Assembly (NCBI RefSeq): GCF_900103325.1
Contig: NZ_FMXM01000036.1
Location: 1 to 34,339 of the forward strand
Direction: 5' to 3'
Length of the DNA: 34,339 nt
From: Mesorhizobium qingshengii
GTDB lineage: Bacteria; Pseudomonadota; Alphaproteobacteria; Rhizobiales; Rhizobiaceae
Shown here piece after piece: positions 23,015 to 32,733 of the stretch (its first letter is position 1; every line of letters begins with the position of its first letter). The translations under genes and the position numbers were made by a program. The notes beneath the pieces were generated by a model. That model was not told the origin of the DNA and did no database searches. It saw only the letters and a list, made by a program, of their open reading frames with translations.

Positions 23015-23887
23015 ATGTCGGCCAAGCACCCCATCATTTCGATCACGGGCTCCTCAGGTGCCGGCACCACGTCGGTCAAGCGCATCTTTGAGCAGATCTT
23101 CCGTCGCGAAAATGTCGATGCCGCGTATATCGAGGGCGATGCATTCCACCGCTACGATCGCGCGGCGATGAAGGTGAAGGTTGCCGAGGACGAGAAAGGT
23201 GGCAACCCCTACTTCACCCATTTCAACGCCGAGGCCAACGAACTCGATGCGCTCCAGGAGGTCTTCGAGGCGTATGGGTCGAGAGGCACCGGCCGCACGC
23301 GAACCTATGTTCACGATGAAGCGGAAGCAGAGCTCTATGGCTGCGAGCTCGGCACATTCACACCCTGGCGCGAGTTCGCCCCAAGTGACCTGCTCTTCTA
23401 TGAGGGCCTGCATGGTTGTGCCGTCACCGAGAGGGTCGATCTGGCCAAACACGCTGACCTCAAGATTGGCGTCGTGCCGGTCATCAACCTTGAATGGATC
23501 CAGAAGATTCACCGCGATCGCTCCACGCGAGGCTATTCGACCGAAGCCGTGGTGGACGTGATCCTTCGGCGCATGCCCGATTATGTGCGCCACATCGTGC
23601 CGCAATTCTCAAAGACGGACATCAATTTCCAGCGCGTGCCGATCGTCGATACCTCCAATCCATTCGTCGCCCGCTGGATCCCGACACCTGACGAATCGAT
23701 GCTGATCATCCGCTTCGCCAACCCGCGCGGCATCGATTTCCCCTACCTGCTTTCGATGATCCACAACTCGTTCATGTCGCGCGCCAATTCGATCGTCGTG
23801 CCGGGCAACAAGCTCGACCTAGCCATGCAGCTGATCCTCACACCGCTGATCATGCAACTGATCGAACGCAAGCGCCGCGCCAACTGA
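23015..23887 (+). CDS. cbbP: Phosphoribulokinase
   Basis: 290 residues of the bacterial octameric PRK type. The P-loop variant GSSGAGTTS is at 12-20, followed by EGDAFHRYDR, which includes the catalytic and Ru5P-binding residues, and HDEAEAELYG. It phosphorylates ribulose 5-phosphate to RuBP, the RuBisCO substrate. It is 15 bp after cbbF and 10 bp before cbbT. Prokaryotic PRKs of this type are commonly activated by NADH. Confidence 0.96.
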   Translation: MSAKHPIISITGSSGAGTTSVKRIFEQIFRRENVDAAYIEGDAFHRYDRAAMKVKVAEDEKGGNPYFTHFNAEANELDALQEVFEAYGSRGTGRTRTYVHDEAEAELYGCELGTFTPWREFAPSDLLFYEGLHGCAVTERVDLAKHADLKIGVVPVINLEWIQKIHRDRSTRGYSTEAVVDVILRRMPDYVRHIVPQFSKTDINFQRVPIVDTSNPFVARWIPTPDESMLIIRFANPRGIDFPYLLSMIHNSFMSRANSIVVPGNKLDLAMQLILTPLIMQLIERKRRAN

Positions 23888-23897
23888 GGAAGCTGAG

Positions 23898-25910
23898 ATG
23901 AACCAGATCGCGATCGACAACCCCGCCCCCGCCAAGGCCGATGAACAGCTGATGGCGAACGCCATCAGGGCGCTCGCCATGGATGCGGTTCAAAAGGCAA
24001 ATTCCGGCCATCCCGGCATGCCGATGGGCATGGCCGATGTTGCCACCATCCTGTTCAATCGCTTCCTCCAAATCGACCCGTCGCGTCCCGATTGGCCCGA
24101 CCGCGACCGTTTCGTTCTGTCGGCAGGCCATGGCTCGATGTTGCAATACGCGCTGCACTATCTGCTCGGCTACGAAGACATGCCGATCGAGGAGTTGCAG
24201 CGCTTCCGACAGCTTGGCAGCCGCACCGCCGGGCATCCCGAATACGGCCATGCCCTTGGCATCGAAACCACGACAGGTCCGCTTGGCCAGGGCATTGCGA
24301 CGGCGGTCGGCATGGCATTGGCCGAGCGCATGCTTGCCGCCCGGTTTGGTGCCGGTCTCGTCGACCACTACACATATGCCATCGCCGGCGATGGCTGCCT
24401 GCAAGAGGGGATGAGCCACGAGGCGATTGACCTTGCCGGCCATCTCGGCCTGGCGAAATTGATCGTGCTGTGGGACGACAATCGCATCTCCATCGACGGT
24501 CCGACCTCGCTGGCGACGTCGATGGACCAACCGATGCGCTTCCAGGCCGCCGGCTGGAGCGTGCTTTCGATCGACGGCCACGACCTGGAGGCAATCGCGG
24601 CGGCGCTGAAGCAGGCACGGACGTCTGACCGGCCGACGTTGATCGCTTGCCGAACCACAATCGGAAAGGGCGCGCCGAACCTGGGCGGTTCGGAAAAAAC
24701 CCATGGCGCGCCGCTCGGCGAGGCCGAAATCGCCGCGACACGAACAAACCTTGGTTGGGATCATCCACCCTTCGAGATCCCCGGCGAAGTCTTGCGCGCC
24801 TGGCGCACCGCGTCGGCACGCGGACAAACCGCGCGTGCGGCGTGGGAGGCGCGGCTTGCCGCTTCGCCGCGCCGCCGGGAGTTCGAAAGTGCGGTGGCTG
24901 GCGACCTTCCCGAAGCCCTCTTCGAGGCGCTGGAGGCCTTCCGCCAGCAGCATTTCGACAAAGCGACCAACTGCGCCACCCGCAAGGCCTCTGAATTGGC
25001 CCTGGGTGTCATCAACGAGGCGACGCAGCAGACCGTCGGTGGATCGGCGGACCTTACTCATTCCAACTTGACCATCACCAAGGGCATGGCTCGCGTCTCA
25101 CCGGGCGACTTTTCCGGCCGCTACATCCACTATGGCATCCGCGAGCACGCCATGGCGGCGGCCATGAACGGCATGGCGCTGCATGGCGGGCTTGTCCCTT
25201 ATGGCGGGACGTTTCTGTGCTTTGCCGATTATGCGCGCGGCGCAATGCGGCTCTCGGCGCTGATGGGCCAGCGCGTCATCTATGTGATGACCCACGATTC
25301 CATCGGACTTGGCGAGGATGGGCCGACGCACCAGCCTGTCGAACATCTGGCGATGCTGCGTGCCACGCCCAACCTCAACGTCTTCCGTCCAGCCGACATC
25401 ATCGAGACAGCCGAATGCTGGGAGCTGGCGCTAAGATCAAAGCACCGGCCGAGCGTGCTGGTCTTGTCGAGGCAGAACCTGCCGATGCTGCGCACGAAGG
25501 CTCCCGAAGCCAGCCGCTCCGCCAAAGGGGCTTACCTCATGCGCAAGCCCGTCGGCCGGCGTGATGTGACGCTGATTGCCACCGGTTCGGAAGTCGAGAT
25601 CGCCCGCGCGGCCGCTGACTTGCTGCTGGAGCGCCATCATATGCGGGTTGCCCTGGTTTCCATGCCCTGCTGGGAACTCTTTGAAGAACAAGACGAAGCC
25701 TATCGCGCCGAGGTTCTGGGAACAGCCCCGCGCATAGCCGTCGAGGCGGCGGCGCGCCTTGGTTGGGACCGCTGGATTGGTGAAGGTGGCGCCTTCGTTG
25801 GAATGACCGGCTTTGGCGCCAGCGCACCGGCGGCGGAGCTTTACAGGCATTTCGGGATCACAGCCGAGGCGATTGCCGCGGCCGCTTGTGCAGTTGTTCA
25901 GAAGGATTGA
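23898..25910 (+). CDS. cbbT: Transketolase
   Basis: 670 residues, normal length. Thiamine-diphosphate binding is shown by GDGCLQEGMSHEAI, and the catalytic Glu by REHAMAAAMNG. NSGHPGMPMG near the start and GPTHQPVEHL are further signatures. It moves two-carbon units in the regenerative phase of the Calvin cycle. AGGAAG precedes the ATG. The next gene starts 4 bp after its stop. Confidence 0.97.
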   Translation: MNQIAIDNPAPAKADEQLMANAIRALAMDAVQKANSGHPGMPMGMADVATILFNRFLQIDPSRPDWPDRDRFVLSAGHGSMLQYALHYLLGYEDMPIEELQRFRQLGSRTAGHPEYGHALGIETTTGPLGQGIATAVGMALAERMLAARFGAGLVDHYTYAIAGDGCLQEGMSHEAIDLAGHLGLAKLIVLWDDNRISIDGPTSLATSMDQPMRFQAAGWSVLSIDGHDLEAIAAALKQARTSDRPTLIACRTTIGKGAPNLGGSEKTHGAPLGEAEIAATRTNLGWDHPPFEIPGEVLRAWRTASARGQTARAAWEARLAASPRRREFESAVAGDLPEALFEALEAFRQQHFDKATNCATRKASELALGVINEATQQTVGGSADLTHSNLTITKGMARVSPGDFSGRYIHYGIREHAMAAAMNGMALHGGLVPYGGTFLCFADYARGAMRLSALMGQRVIYVMTHDSIGLGEDGPTHQPVEHLAMLRATPNLNVFRPADIIETAECWELALRSKHRPSVLVLSRQNLPMLRTKAPEASRSAKGAYLMRKPVGRRDVTLIATGSEVEIARAAADLLLERHHMRVALVSMPCWELFEEQDEAYRAEVLGTAPRIAVEAAARLGWDRWIGEGGAFVGMTGFGASAPAAELYRHFGITAEAIAAAACAVVQKD

Positions 25911-25914
25911 AGCC

Positions 25915-26922
25915 TTGACCGTCAGAGTTGCCATCAACGGATTTGGCCGCATCGGCCGCAACATCCTGCGCGCCATCCACGAATCCGGCCGCAAGGATAT
26001 CGACGTCGTCGCCGTCAACGACCTCGGCCCGGTCGAGACCAACGCGCATCTGCTGCGTTACGACAGCGTGCACGGCCGCTTCCCGCATGAAGTGACTGTC
26101 GATGGCGACCAGATCACAGTCGGCAAGGAAAAGTTCAAGGTCACCGCGATCAAGGACCCGACGCAGCTGCCGTGGAAGGAACTCGGCATCGACATCGCGC
26201 TCGAATGCACCGGCATCTTCACCGCCCGCGACAAGGCCGCCGCGCATCTGGCCGCCGGCGCAAAGCGCGTCATCGTCTCGGCTCCGGCCGAAGGCGCCGA
26301 CCTCACCGTCGTCTACGGCATCAACCACGACCAGTTGACCAAGGACCACATCGTCATCTCGAACGCGTCCTGCACCACCAATTGCCTGGCGCCGCTGGCT
26401 GCCGTGCTGCACGAGACCGTCGGCATCGAAAAGGGCATGATGACGACGATCCATTCCTACACGGGCGACCAGCCGACGCTGGACACCATGCACAAGGATC
26501 TCTACCGCGCCCGCGCCGCCGCTTTGTCGCAGATCCCGACCTCGACCGGTGCCGCCAAGGCGATCGGCCTGGTGCTGCCCGACCTCAAGGGCAAGCTCGA
26601 CGGCATTTCGATCCGCGTGCCGACCCCGAACGTCTCGGTCGTCGATTTCAAGTTCATCGCCAAGCGCTCGACCACCGTCCAGGAAATCAACGACGCGGTC
26701 ATCGCCGCCTCCAACGGCAAGCTCAAGGGCATCCTCGGCGTCACCCATCATCCGAACGTCTCGATCGACTTCAACCATGATCCGCGCTCCTCGATCATGG
26801 CACTCGACCAGACCAAGGTGATGGACGGCAACTTCGTTTCGGTGCTGTCCTGGTACGACAATGAATGGGGTTTTTCCAACCGCATGGGCGACACCGCGGT
26901 CGCTGTTGGGGGCGTGCTTTGA
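25915..26922 (+). CDS. gap: Glyceraldehyde-3-phosphate dehydrogenase
   Basis: 335 residues, full length. The Rossmann start VAINGFGRIGRNILRAI and the catalytic Cys of SNASCTTNCLAPL are present. The family start M-T-V-R-V-A-I corresponds to a TTG codon at 25915, with AAGGA about 9 nt upstream; ATG codons further upstream lie inside cbbT and are not homologous. In this operon it runs in the reductive direction on 1,3-bisphosphoglycerate from the pgk product. Gap next to tkt and pgk also resembles the usual rhizobial glycolytic arrangement. Confidence 0.96.
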   Translation: MTVRVAINGFGRIGRNILRAIHESGRKDIDVVAVNDLGPVETNAHLLRYDSVHGRFPHEVTVDGDQITVGKEKFKVTAIKDPTQLPWKELGIDIALECTGIFTARDKAAAHLAAGAKRVIVSAPAEGADLTVVYGINHDQLTKDHIVISNASCTTNCLAPLAAVLHETVGIEKGMMTTIHSYTGDQPTLDTMHKDLYRARAAALSQIPTSTGAAKAIGLVLPDLKGKLDGISIRVPTPNVSVVDFKFIAKRSTTVQEINDAVIAASNGKLKGILGVTHHPNVSIDFNHDPRSSIMALDQTKVMDGNFVSVLSWYDNEWGFSNRMGDTAVAVGGVL

Positions 26923-28136
26923 AGCCCCTCCCCGACATCCGCACCACTGACGTTGCCGGCAAGACCGTTCTCGTTCGCGCCGACCTCAACGTGCCTCTAA
27001 AGAATGGCATGGTGGCCGATGCCACCAGGATAGTGCGCTTTGCTCCAACTGTGAGGGATCTGCTGGCGCGCGGCGCCAAGGTTGTCGTCATGACGCATCT
27101 TGGCAGGCCCGACGGTGACGCCAATCCCATCTATTCGGTGAGGCCGGTAACAGGGACGCTGTCCAGCGAAGTCGGCCGCGAAGTCGTGTTCGTCGCAGAC
27201 TGTGTCGGTGCCACTGCCGAAAAGGCTGCCAGGCATCATCAAGACGGCAAGGTCCTCCTGCTCGAAAACCTTCGTTTTCATAAGGGCGAGGAGGCCAACA
27301 GCCGCAATTTTGCATTGCAGCTCTCGGTCAACGGCGATCTCTTTGTCAATGACGCCTTTTCGTGCGCTCACCGCGCGCATGCTTCGACCCACGCAATCGC
27401 GCAAATCATGCCCGCCTACGCCGGCCCGTCCCTGCTTGCCGAAGTCGCCGCACTGACTGCCGCCCTCGACGCGCCGGGAAGGCCGGTGGCCGCTCTGGTG
27501 GGAGGTTCCAAGGTCTCGTCCAAGATACGGGTGTTGAAGAACCTGATCGGCAGGATGGATCACCTGATCATCGGCGGCGGCATGGCCAACACATTTCTGG
27601 CTGCAAGCGGATACCGTGTGGGGCGATCCGTCTACGAACCAGACTGCGTTTCGATCGCCCGCGACATCATGGAGGCTGCGGCGGCTAACGGTTGCCGTAT
27701 CCTTTTGCCCAGCGACGTGACCGTGGCCAAGATGTTCGAGGCAGAAGCTCTGGCCACTATCGTCCCCGTGGCAGCTGTTCCTGACGAGGCAATGGCGCTC
27801 GACGTTGGTCCAAGGACAGTCGCAGACATCAAGGATGTCCTGAACGCCTGCCGCACCCTGCTGTGGAATGGGCCGCTGGGCGCGTTTGAGATGCGGCCAT
27901 TTGGAGACGCCACATTCGCTGTCGCGCGCCACGCAGCGGCACTGTCAAAGGCCGGACAACTCGCCACCATCGCAGGCGGCGGCGACACGGCGGCCGCGCT
28001 GTCGTTGGCGGGCGTTGCCGACCAGATCACCTACCTTTCGACCGCCGGTGGCGCCTTCCTGGAATGGCTGGAAGGCTGCCGCTTACCCGGCATCGAAGTG
28101 CTGCGCAAAAGAGTCGAAAATTCGGAGACCGTCTGA
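26919..28136 (+). CDS. pgk: Phosphoglycerate kinase
   Basis: 405 residues. VLVRADLNVPLKNG near the N-terminus, THLGRPDG, the substrate segment LENLRFHKGEE, GGSKVSSKI and the C-terminal nucleotide loop IAGGGDTAAAL are all present. It phosphorylates 3-phosphoglycerate made by RuBisCO. The only start that fits the family is TTG at 26919, which overlaps the gap stop by 4 bp (TTGA), so pgk depends on coupled translation. Confidence 0.95.
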   Translation: MKPLPDIRTTDVAGKTVLVRADLNVPLKNGMVADATRIVRFAPTVRDLLARGAKVVVMTHLGRPDGDANPIYSVRPVTGTLSSEVGREVVFVADCVGATAEKAARHHQDGKVLLLENLRFHKGEEANSRNFALQLSVNGDLFVNDAFSCAHRAHASTHAIAQIMPAYAGPSLLAEVAALTAALDAPGRPVAALVGGSKVSSKIRVLKNLIGRMDHLIIGGGMANTFLAASGYRVGRSVYEPDCVSIARDIMEAAAANGCRILLPSDVTVAKMFEAEALATIVPVAAVPDEAMALDVGPRTVADIKDVLNACRTLLWNGPLGAFEMRPFGDATFAVARHAAALSKAGQLATIAGGGDTAAALSLAGVADQITYLSTAGGAFLEWLEGCRLPGIEVLRKRVENSETV

Positions 28137-28137
28137 C

Positions 28138-29217
28138 ATGGCCAAGATTACACTTCGACAGCTGCTCGACCACGCCGCTGAACGTGACTACGGCGTTCCA
28201 GCCTTCAACATCAACAATATGGAGCAAGGTCTCGCCATCATGCAGGCGGCAAAGGCCTGCGACGCCCCGGTTATCATCCAGGCCTCGCGCGGGGCTCGCG
28301 CTTACGCCCATGACATCATGCTCTCGAAGATGATGGAGGCTTTGGCGGAAATCTATCCCGACATCCCGCTTTGCGTCCATCAGGACCACGGCAACAACGA
28401 GGCCACCTGCCTGACCGCGATCCGCCACGGCTTCACCTCGGTCATGATGGACGGATCGCTCCTGGCCGACGGCAAGACGCCGGCGAGCTATGACTACAAT
28501 GTGGAGATGACGGCAAGTGTTGCCGAGATGGCGCATGCGGTCGGCGCTTCGGTGGAAGGTGAGCTCGGTGTGCTTGGGTCGCTGGAAAGTGGCCATGGCG
28601 AGGCCGAGGATGGGCATGGCGCGGAGGGCGCGCTCAGCCACGATCAATTGTTGACGGATCCCGAGCAGGCGGTCGACTTCGTCATGCAGACGAAGGTCGA
28701 CGCGCTGGCGATCGCCTGTGGCACAAGCCACGGCGCCTACAAGTTTTCGCGGCGGCCTGACGGCGACATCCTCGCCATGCATGTCATCGAGGCCATCCAC
28801 CAGAAACTGCCAAACACGCATCTGGTGATGCACGGCTCTTCTTCGGTGCCGCAAGAACTGCAGGACATCATCAACAGCTATGGCGGAGAGATGCCCCAGA
28901 CCTTCGGCGTGCCGGTGGAAGAGATCGTGCGCGGCATCCGCCACGGCGTGCGCAAGATCAATATCGACACCGATTGTCGCATGGCCATGGCCGCGCAGTT
29001 CCGCAAGGTCGCGGTCAGCAATCGCGCCGAGTTCGACCCTCGCAAATTCCTCAAGCCGGCCATGGATGCCATGCGCGATCTGTGCCGCGAGCGCTTCGAG
29101 GCCTTTGGCTGCGCCGGCAATGCCAGCCGGATCAAGGTGATGCCCTTGGACGAGATGGCCAGGCGCTACGCAACGGGCCTGCTCGACACGCAAGTGGCAG
29201 CCAGCAGGGCTGCCTGA
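28138..29217 (+). CDS. cbbA: Fructose-/sedoheptulose-bisphosphate aldolase, class II
   Basis: 359 residues of the zinc-dependent class II type, as in other cbb operons. VPAFNINNMEQGLAI near the start, the zinc-His region VHQDHGNN, GVLGSLESGHGEAEDGHG, and CGTSHGAYKF plus LVMHGSSSVP in the second half are characteristic. It condenses triose phosphates (and DHAP with erythrose 4-phosphate) in the Calvin cycle. One base separates it from the pgk stop. Confidence 0.96.
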   Translation: MAKITLRQLLDHAAERDYGVPAFNINNMEQGLAIMQAAKACDAPVIIQASRGARAYAHDIMLSKMMEALAEIYPDIPLCVHQDHGNNEATCLTAIRHGFTSVMMDGSLLADGKTPASYDYNVEMTASVAEMAHAVGASVEGELGVLGSLESGHGEAEDGHGAEGALSHDQLLTDPEQAVDFVMQTKVDALAIACGTSHGAYKFSRRPDGDILAMHVIEAIHQKLPNTHLVMHGSSSVPQELQDIINSYGGEMPQTFGVPVEEIVRGIRHGVRKINIDTDCRMAMAAQFRKVAVSNRAEFDPRKFLKPAMDAMRDLCRERFEAFGCAGNASRIKVMPLDEMARRYATGLLDTQVAASRAA

Positions 29218-29248
29218 AGCACCAATTTTTGATGGAAGGATCTGAACG

Positions 29249-30709
29249 ATGACCGCACAACCGACGGAGCTGAGAGGCAAGGAACGCTATCGCGCTGGCG
29301 TCCTCAAATACGCACAGATGGGGTATTGGAACGGCGACTACGTGCCCAAGGATACCGATCTGATCGCGCTTTTCCGCATCACGCCCCAGGACGGCGTCGA
29401 TCCGATCGAGGCCGCGGCCGCCGTTGCCGGCGAATCGTCGACTGCAACCTGGACCGTGGTCTGGACCGACAGGCTGACGGCGGCCGACCAGTACCGGGCA
29501 AAGGCCTATCGGGTCGATCCGGTGCCGGGGCGGCCGGGCGAATATTTCTGCTACGTCGCCTACGACCTGATCCTGTTCGAGCCGGGGTCGATCGCCAACC
29601 TGACGGCCTCCATCATCGGCAACGTGTTTTCGTTCAAGCCGCTTATGGCGGCGCGGCTGGAAGACATGCGGCTGCCCGTCGCTTATGTGAAGACCTTCAA
29701 GGGACCGCCAACCGGCATCGTGGCCGAACGCGAGCGGCTGGACAAGTTCGGCCGTCCGCTTCTGGGGGCCACCACCAAGCCGAAACTCGGGCTTTCAGGC
29801 AAGAATTACGGCCGCGTGGTCTACGAGGGCCTGAAGGGTGGGCTCGACTTCATGAAGGACGACGAGAACATCAACTCGCAACCCTTCATGCACTGGCGTG
29901 ACCGGTTCCTCTACTGCATGGAAGCCGTCAATCGGGCAGCCGCCGAAACCGGCGAGATCAAGGGACACTATCTCAACATCACGGCCGGCACGATGGAGGA
30001 GATCTACCGGCGTGCCGAGTTCGCCAAGGAACTGGGATCGTGCATCGTCATGATCGACCTGATCATTGGCTACACGGCAATTCAGTCGATCTCGGAATGG
30101 TGCCGGAGCAACGACATGATCCTGCATCTGCATCGCGCCGGGCACGGAACCTACACCCGCCAGAAGAACCACGGCATCTCGTTTCGCGTCATCGCCAAGT
30201 GGATGCGGCTGGCCGGCGTCGACCACATCCATGCCGGCACGGCCGTCGGCAAGCTGGAAGGCGACCCGATGACGGTCCAGGGCTATTACAATGTCTGCCG
30301 CGAACTCAAGAACGAGGTCGACCTTGCGCGCGGCATCTTCTTCGAGCAGGACTGGGCCGACACGTTGAAAGTCATGCCTGTGGCCTCTGGCGGCATCCAT
30401 GCCGGCCAGATGCATCAATTGCTTGAATTGTTCGGCAACGACGTCGTGCTGCAGTTCGGCGGCGGCACGATCGGCCATCCAATGGGAATCCAGGCGGGCG
30501 CAACCGCAAACCGCGTTGCGCTGGAAGCCATGGTGCTTGCCCGCAACGAGGGCCGCGACATTGCCGCCGAGGGCCCGGAGATACTTCGCGCGGCGGCCCG
30601 ATGGTGCAAACCCCTCGAAGCCGCCCTCGATGTGTGGGGCAACATCAGTTTCAACTATCAGTCCACCGACACGTCGGACTTTGTCCCCACCCCCGCCACC
30701 GCCGTCTAG
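29249..30709 (+). CDS. cbbL: RuBisCO large subunit, form IC (red type)
   Basis: 486 residues. Catalytic lysines sit in GATTKPKLGLSGKNYG (K177, K179). The activating, carbamylated lysine is K203 in GGLDFMKDDEN with D205 and E206 as Mg ligands, and loop 6 is GTAVGKLEGDP. The N-terminus (ELRGKERYRAGVLKY) and the presence of cbbX place it in the red-type form I lineage. GGAAGGATC precedes the ATG after a 31-bp gap. All active-site residues are intact. Confidence 0.98.
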   Translation: MTAQPTELRGKERYRAGVLKYAQMGYWNGDYVPKDTDLIALFRITPQDGVDPIEAAAAVAGESSTATWTVVWTDRLTAADQYRAKAYRVDPVPGRPGEYFCYVAYDLILFEPGSIANLTASIIGNVFSFKPLMAARLEDMRLPVAYVKTFKGPPTGIVAERERLDKFGRPLLGATTKPKLGLSGKNYGRVVYEGLKGGLDFMKDDENINSQPFMHWRDRFLYCMEAVNRAAAETGEIKGHYLNITAGTMEEIYRRAEFAKELGSCIVMIDLIIGYTAIQSISEWCRSNDMILHLHRAGHGTYTRQKNHGISFRVIAKWMRLAGVDHIHAGTAVGKLEGDPMTVQGYYNVCRELKNEVDLARGIFFEQDWADTLKVMPVASGGIHAGQMHQLLELFGNDVVLQFGGGTIGHPMGIQAGATANRVALEAMVLARNEGRDIAAEGPEILRAAARWCKPLEAALDVWGNISFNYQSTDTSDFVPTPATAV

Positions 30710-30720
30710 GGAGCACGATC

Positions 30721-31110
30721 ATGCGCATCACACAGGGCACTTTTTCCTTTCTGCCGGACCTCTCGGACGAGCAGATCTGGGCGCAGATCGAATATTGCCT
30801 GCGCAACGATTGGGCGGTCGGCGTCGAATACACCGACGACCCGCATCCGCGGAATATATTCTGGGAGATGTGGGGCAACCCAATGTTCGACCTCAAGGAT
30901 GCGGCCGGCGTGATGATGGAGGTCCGCGCCTGCCGCGAAGCCCATTCAGACAGCTACATCCGCGTCAATGCCTTCGATTCCTCGCGCGGTTTCGAGACCG
31001 TGATGCTGTCCTTCATCGTCAATCGGCCGAAGGTCGAGCCCAAATTCGTGCTCACCCGCACCGAGGCCAACAGCCGCGTGCAGCGCTATTCGATGAAGGC
31101 TGCACTTTAA
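30721..31110 (+). CDS. cbbS: RuBisCO small subunit
   Basis: 129 residues, starting MRITQGTFSFLPDLSDEQI, the usual red-type small-subunit start. The C-terminus (RPKVEPKFVLTRTEANSR) is the extended hairpin characteristic of red-type small subunits, which helps holoenzyme assembly without dedicated chaperones. It lies 11 bp after cbbL and 21 bp before cbbX. A longer upstream frame overlaps cbbL and is not coding. Confidence 0.97.
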   Translation: MRITQGTFSFLPDLSDEQIWAQIEYCLRNDWAVGVEYTDDPHPRNIFWEMWGNPMFDLKDAAGVMMEVRACREAHSDSYIRVNAFDSSRGFETVMLSFIVNRPKVEPKFVLTRTEANSRVQRYSMKAAL

Positions 31111-31131
31111 AAGCCGAGGAGAGGAGCATCC

Positions 31132-32055
31132 ATGATTGCCGCGCAGACAGTCGCAACGGCACAGCCGAGCGTGGACCTGGCCGCCGACTTCCGCGAGTCA
31201 GGGGTGGCCGAGATTCTGGCGGAGCTTGATCGCGATCTGATCGGTCTCAAGCCGGTCAAGCAGCGTATTCGCGAGACGGCAGCACTCCTGCTCGTCGATC
31301 GCGCCCGCAGCCGGCTGGGGCTTTCGACGCAGACACCGACCCTGCATATGAGCTTTACGGGCAATCCAGGCACCGGCAAGACGACGGTCGCGCTCAGGAT
31401 GGCAAGTCTGCTCCATCGGCTTGGTTACGTGCGCAAGGGCCATCTCGTCTCGGTAACGCGCGACGATCTCGTCGGCCAGTATATCGGTCATACCGCGCCG
31501 AAGACAAAGGAGGTGCTGAAGAAGGCGATGGGAGGCGTGTTGTTCATCGACGAAGCTTACTATCTCTACCGTCCAGACAACGAGCGCGACTATGGCCAGG
31601 AGGCCATCGAAATCCTGTTGCAGGTGATGGAGAACCAGCGTGACGACCTTGTCGTCATCCTTGCCGGCTACGCCGACCGGATGGAGCGCTTCTATCAGTC
31701 CAATCCCGGATTTCGCTCGCGCATCGCACACCACATCGACTTCCCGGACTACGAGGACGCAGAGCTGCTTTCCATTGCCCAGACGATGCTGGCCAAGCAA
31801 AATTATGTGCTCGACGAGGAAGCGACGGGGGTCATGGCCGCCTACATCTGCGCCAGGCGCACGCAGCCGCATTTCGCCAATGCGCGCTCGATCCGCAATG
31901 CCTTGGACCGCGCCCGGTTGCGTCACGCCAATCGTCTTTTCGAGACATCGGTTGGCCCGGTGACCGCGCAGGACATGTCGACCATCCGTGCCGATGACAT
32001 CAGAGCCAGTCGAGTGTTCTCGACGCCAACAGCCGCGGAAGGTCCGACAACGTGA
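31132..32055 (+). CDS. cbbX: Red-type RuBisCO activase CbbX (AAA+)
   Basis: 307 residues. Walker A GNPGTGKTT at 77-85, Walker B GGVLFIDEAYYLY, and the sensor/arginine-finger region SNPGFRSRIAHHIDF. CbbX hexamers pull on the RuBisCO large-subunit C-terminus to release inhibitory sugar phosphates, and are themselves allosterically controlled by RuBP. GAGGAGAGG lies before the ATG. The stop overlaps the GTG of cbbE by 4 bp. Confidence 0.97.
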   Translation: MIAAQTVATAQPSVDLAADFRESGVAEILAELDRDLIGLKPVKQRIRETAALLLVDRARSRLGLSTQTPTLHMSFTGNPGTGKTTVALRMASLLHRLGYVRKGHLVSVTRDDLVGQYIGHTAPKTKEVLKKAMGGVLFIDEAYYLYRPDNERDYGQEAIEILLQVMENQRDDLVVILAGYADRMERFYQSNPGFRSRIAHHIDFPDYEDAELLSIAQTMLAKQNYVLDEEATGVMAAYICARRTQPHFANARSIRNALDRARLRHANRLFETSVGPVTAQDMSTIRADDIRASRVFSTPTAAEGPTT

Positions 32056-32723
32056 AACAGACGATCATTGCCCCATCGGTCCTCTCGGCCGACTTCTCGC
32101 GGCTGGGCGAGGAAGTCGAGACCATTGCCGCGGCAGGTGCCGATTGGATCCATCTCGACGTCATGGACGGGCACTTCGTGCCCAACATTACCTTCGGTCC
32201 TCCCGTGATCAAGGCGATCCGCAACCGGACGAACAAGGTGTTCGACTGTCACCTCATGATCACGCCCGCTGATCCCTATCTTGCAGCCTTCGCCGACGCA
32301 GGCTGCGACATCATAACGGTCCACGCGGAAGCCGGAGTGCATCTCGACCGATCGCTCCAGGCCATCCGCGATCTCGGCAAGAAGGCCGGCGTGTCGCTCA
32401 ATCCGTCGACGCCGGTGGAGGTTATCGAATATGTGCTGGATCGTCTCGATCTCGTTCTGCTGATGACGGTCAACCCAGGGTTCGGCGGCCAGGCCTTCAT
32501 TCCGTCGGTGGTCGAGAAAGTGAAACGGGTGAAGGCGATGATCGGTGATCGACCGATCGACATCGAAATTGACGGCGGGGTGACGTCGCAGACCGCACCT
32601 CTCGTCGCGGCCGCCGGCGCCAACGTCTTGGTTGCGGGCTCGGCCATCTTCAAAGGCGGGACGGCCGCGGCATACAGCGCCAACATCGCTGCTATTCGCC
32701 AAGCCGCCGATGCGGCTTCGTGA
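32052..32723 (+). CDS. cbbE: Ribulose-phosphate 3-epimerase
   Basis: 223 residues of the TIM-barrel RPE family. IAPSVLSADFSRLGEE at the start, HLDVMDGHFVPNITFG with catalytic Asp and metal His, and the later MTVNPGFGGQ and EIDGGV motifs are all intact. It interconverts xylulose and ribulose 5-phosphates. Start is GTG at 32052, inside the cbbX stop (GTGA). Confidence 0.96.
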   Translation: MKQTIIAPSVLSADFSRLGEEVETIAAAGADWIHLDVMDGHFVPNITFGPPVIKAIRNRTNKVFDCHLMITPADPYLAAFADAGCDIITVHAEAGVHLDRSLQAIRDLGKKAGVSLNPSTPVEVIEYVLDRLDLVLLMTVNPGFGGQAFIPSVVEKVKRVKAMIGDRPIDIEIDGGVTSQTAPLVAAAGANVLVAGSAIFKGGTAAAYSANIAAIRQAADAAS

Positions 32724-32733
32724 GACTGGCGCC

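Noticed and set aside
23850..25061. 403-codon minus-strand frame
   Set aside because: Antisense to cbbT, a clear transketolase.
28027..29280. 417-codon minus-strand frame
   Set aside because: Antisense to pgk and cbbA; His/Asp-rich shadow composition.
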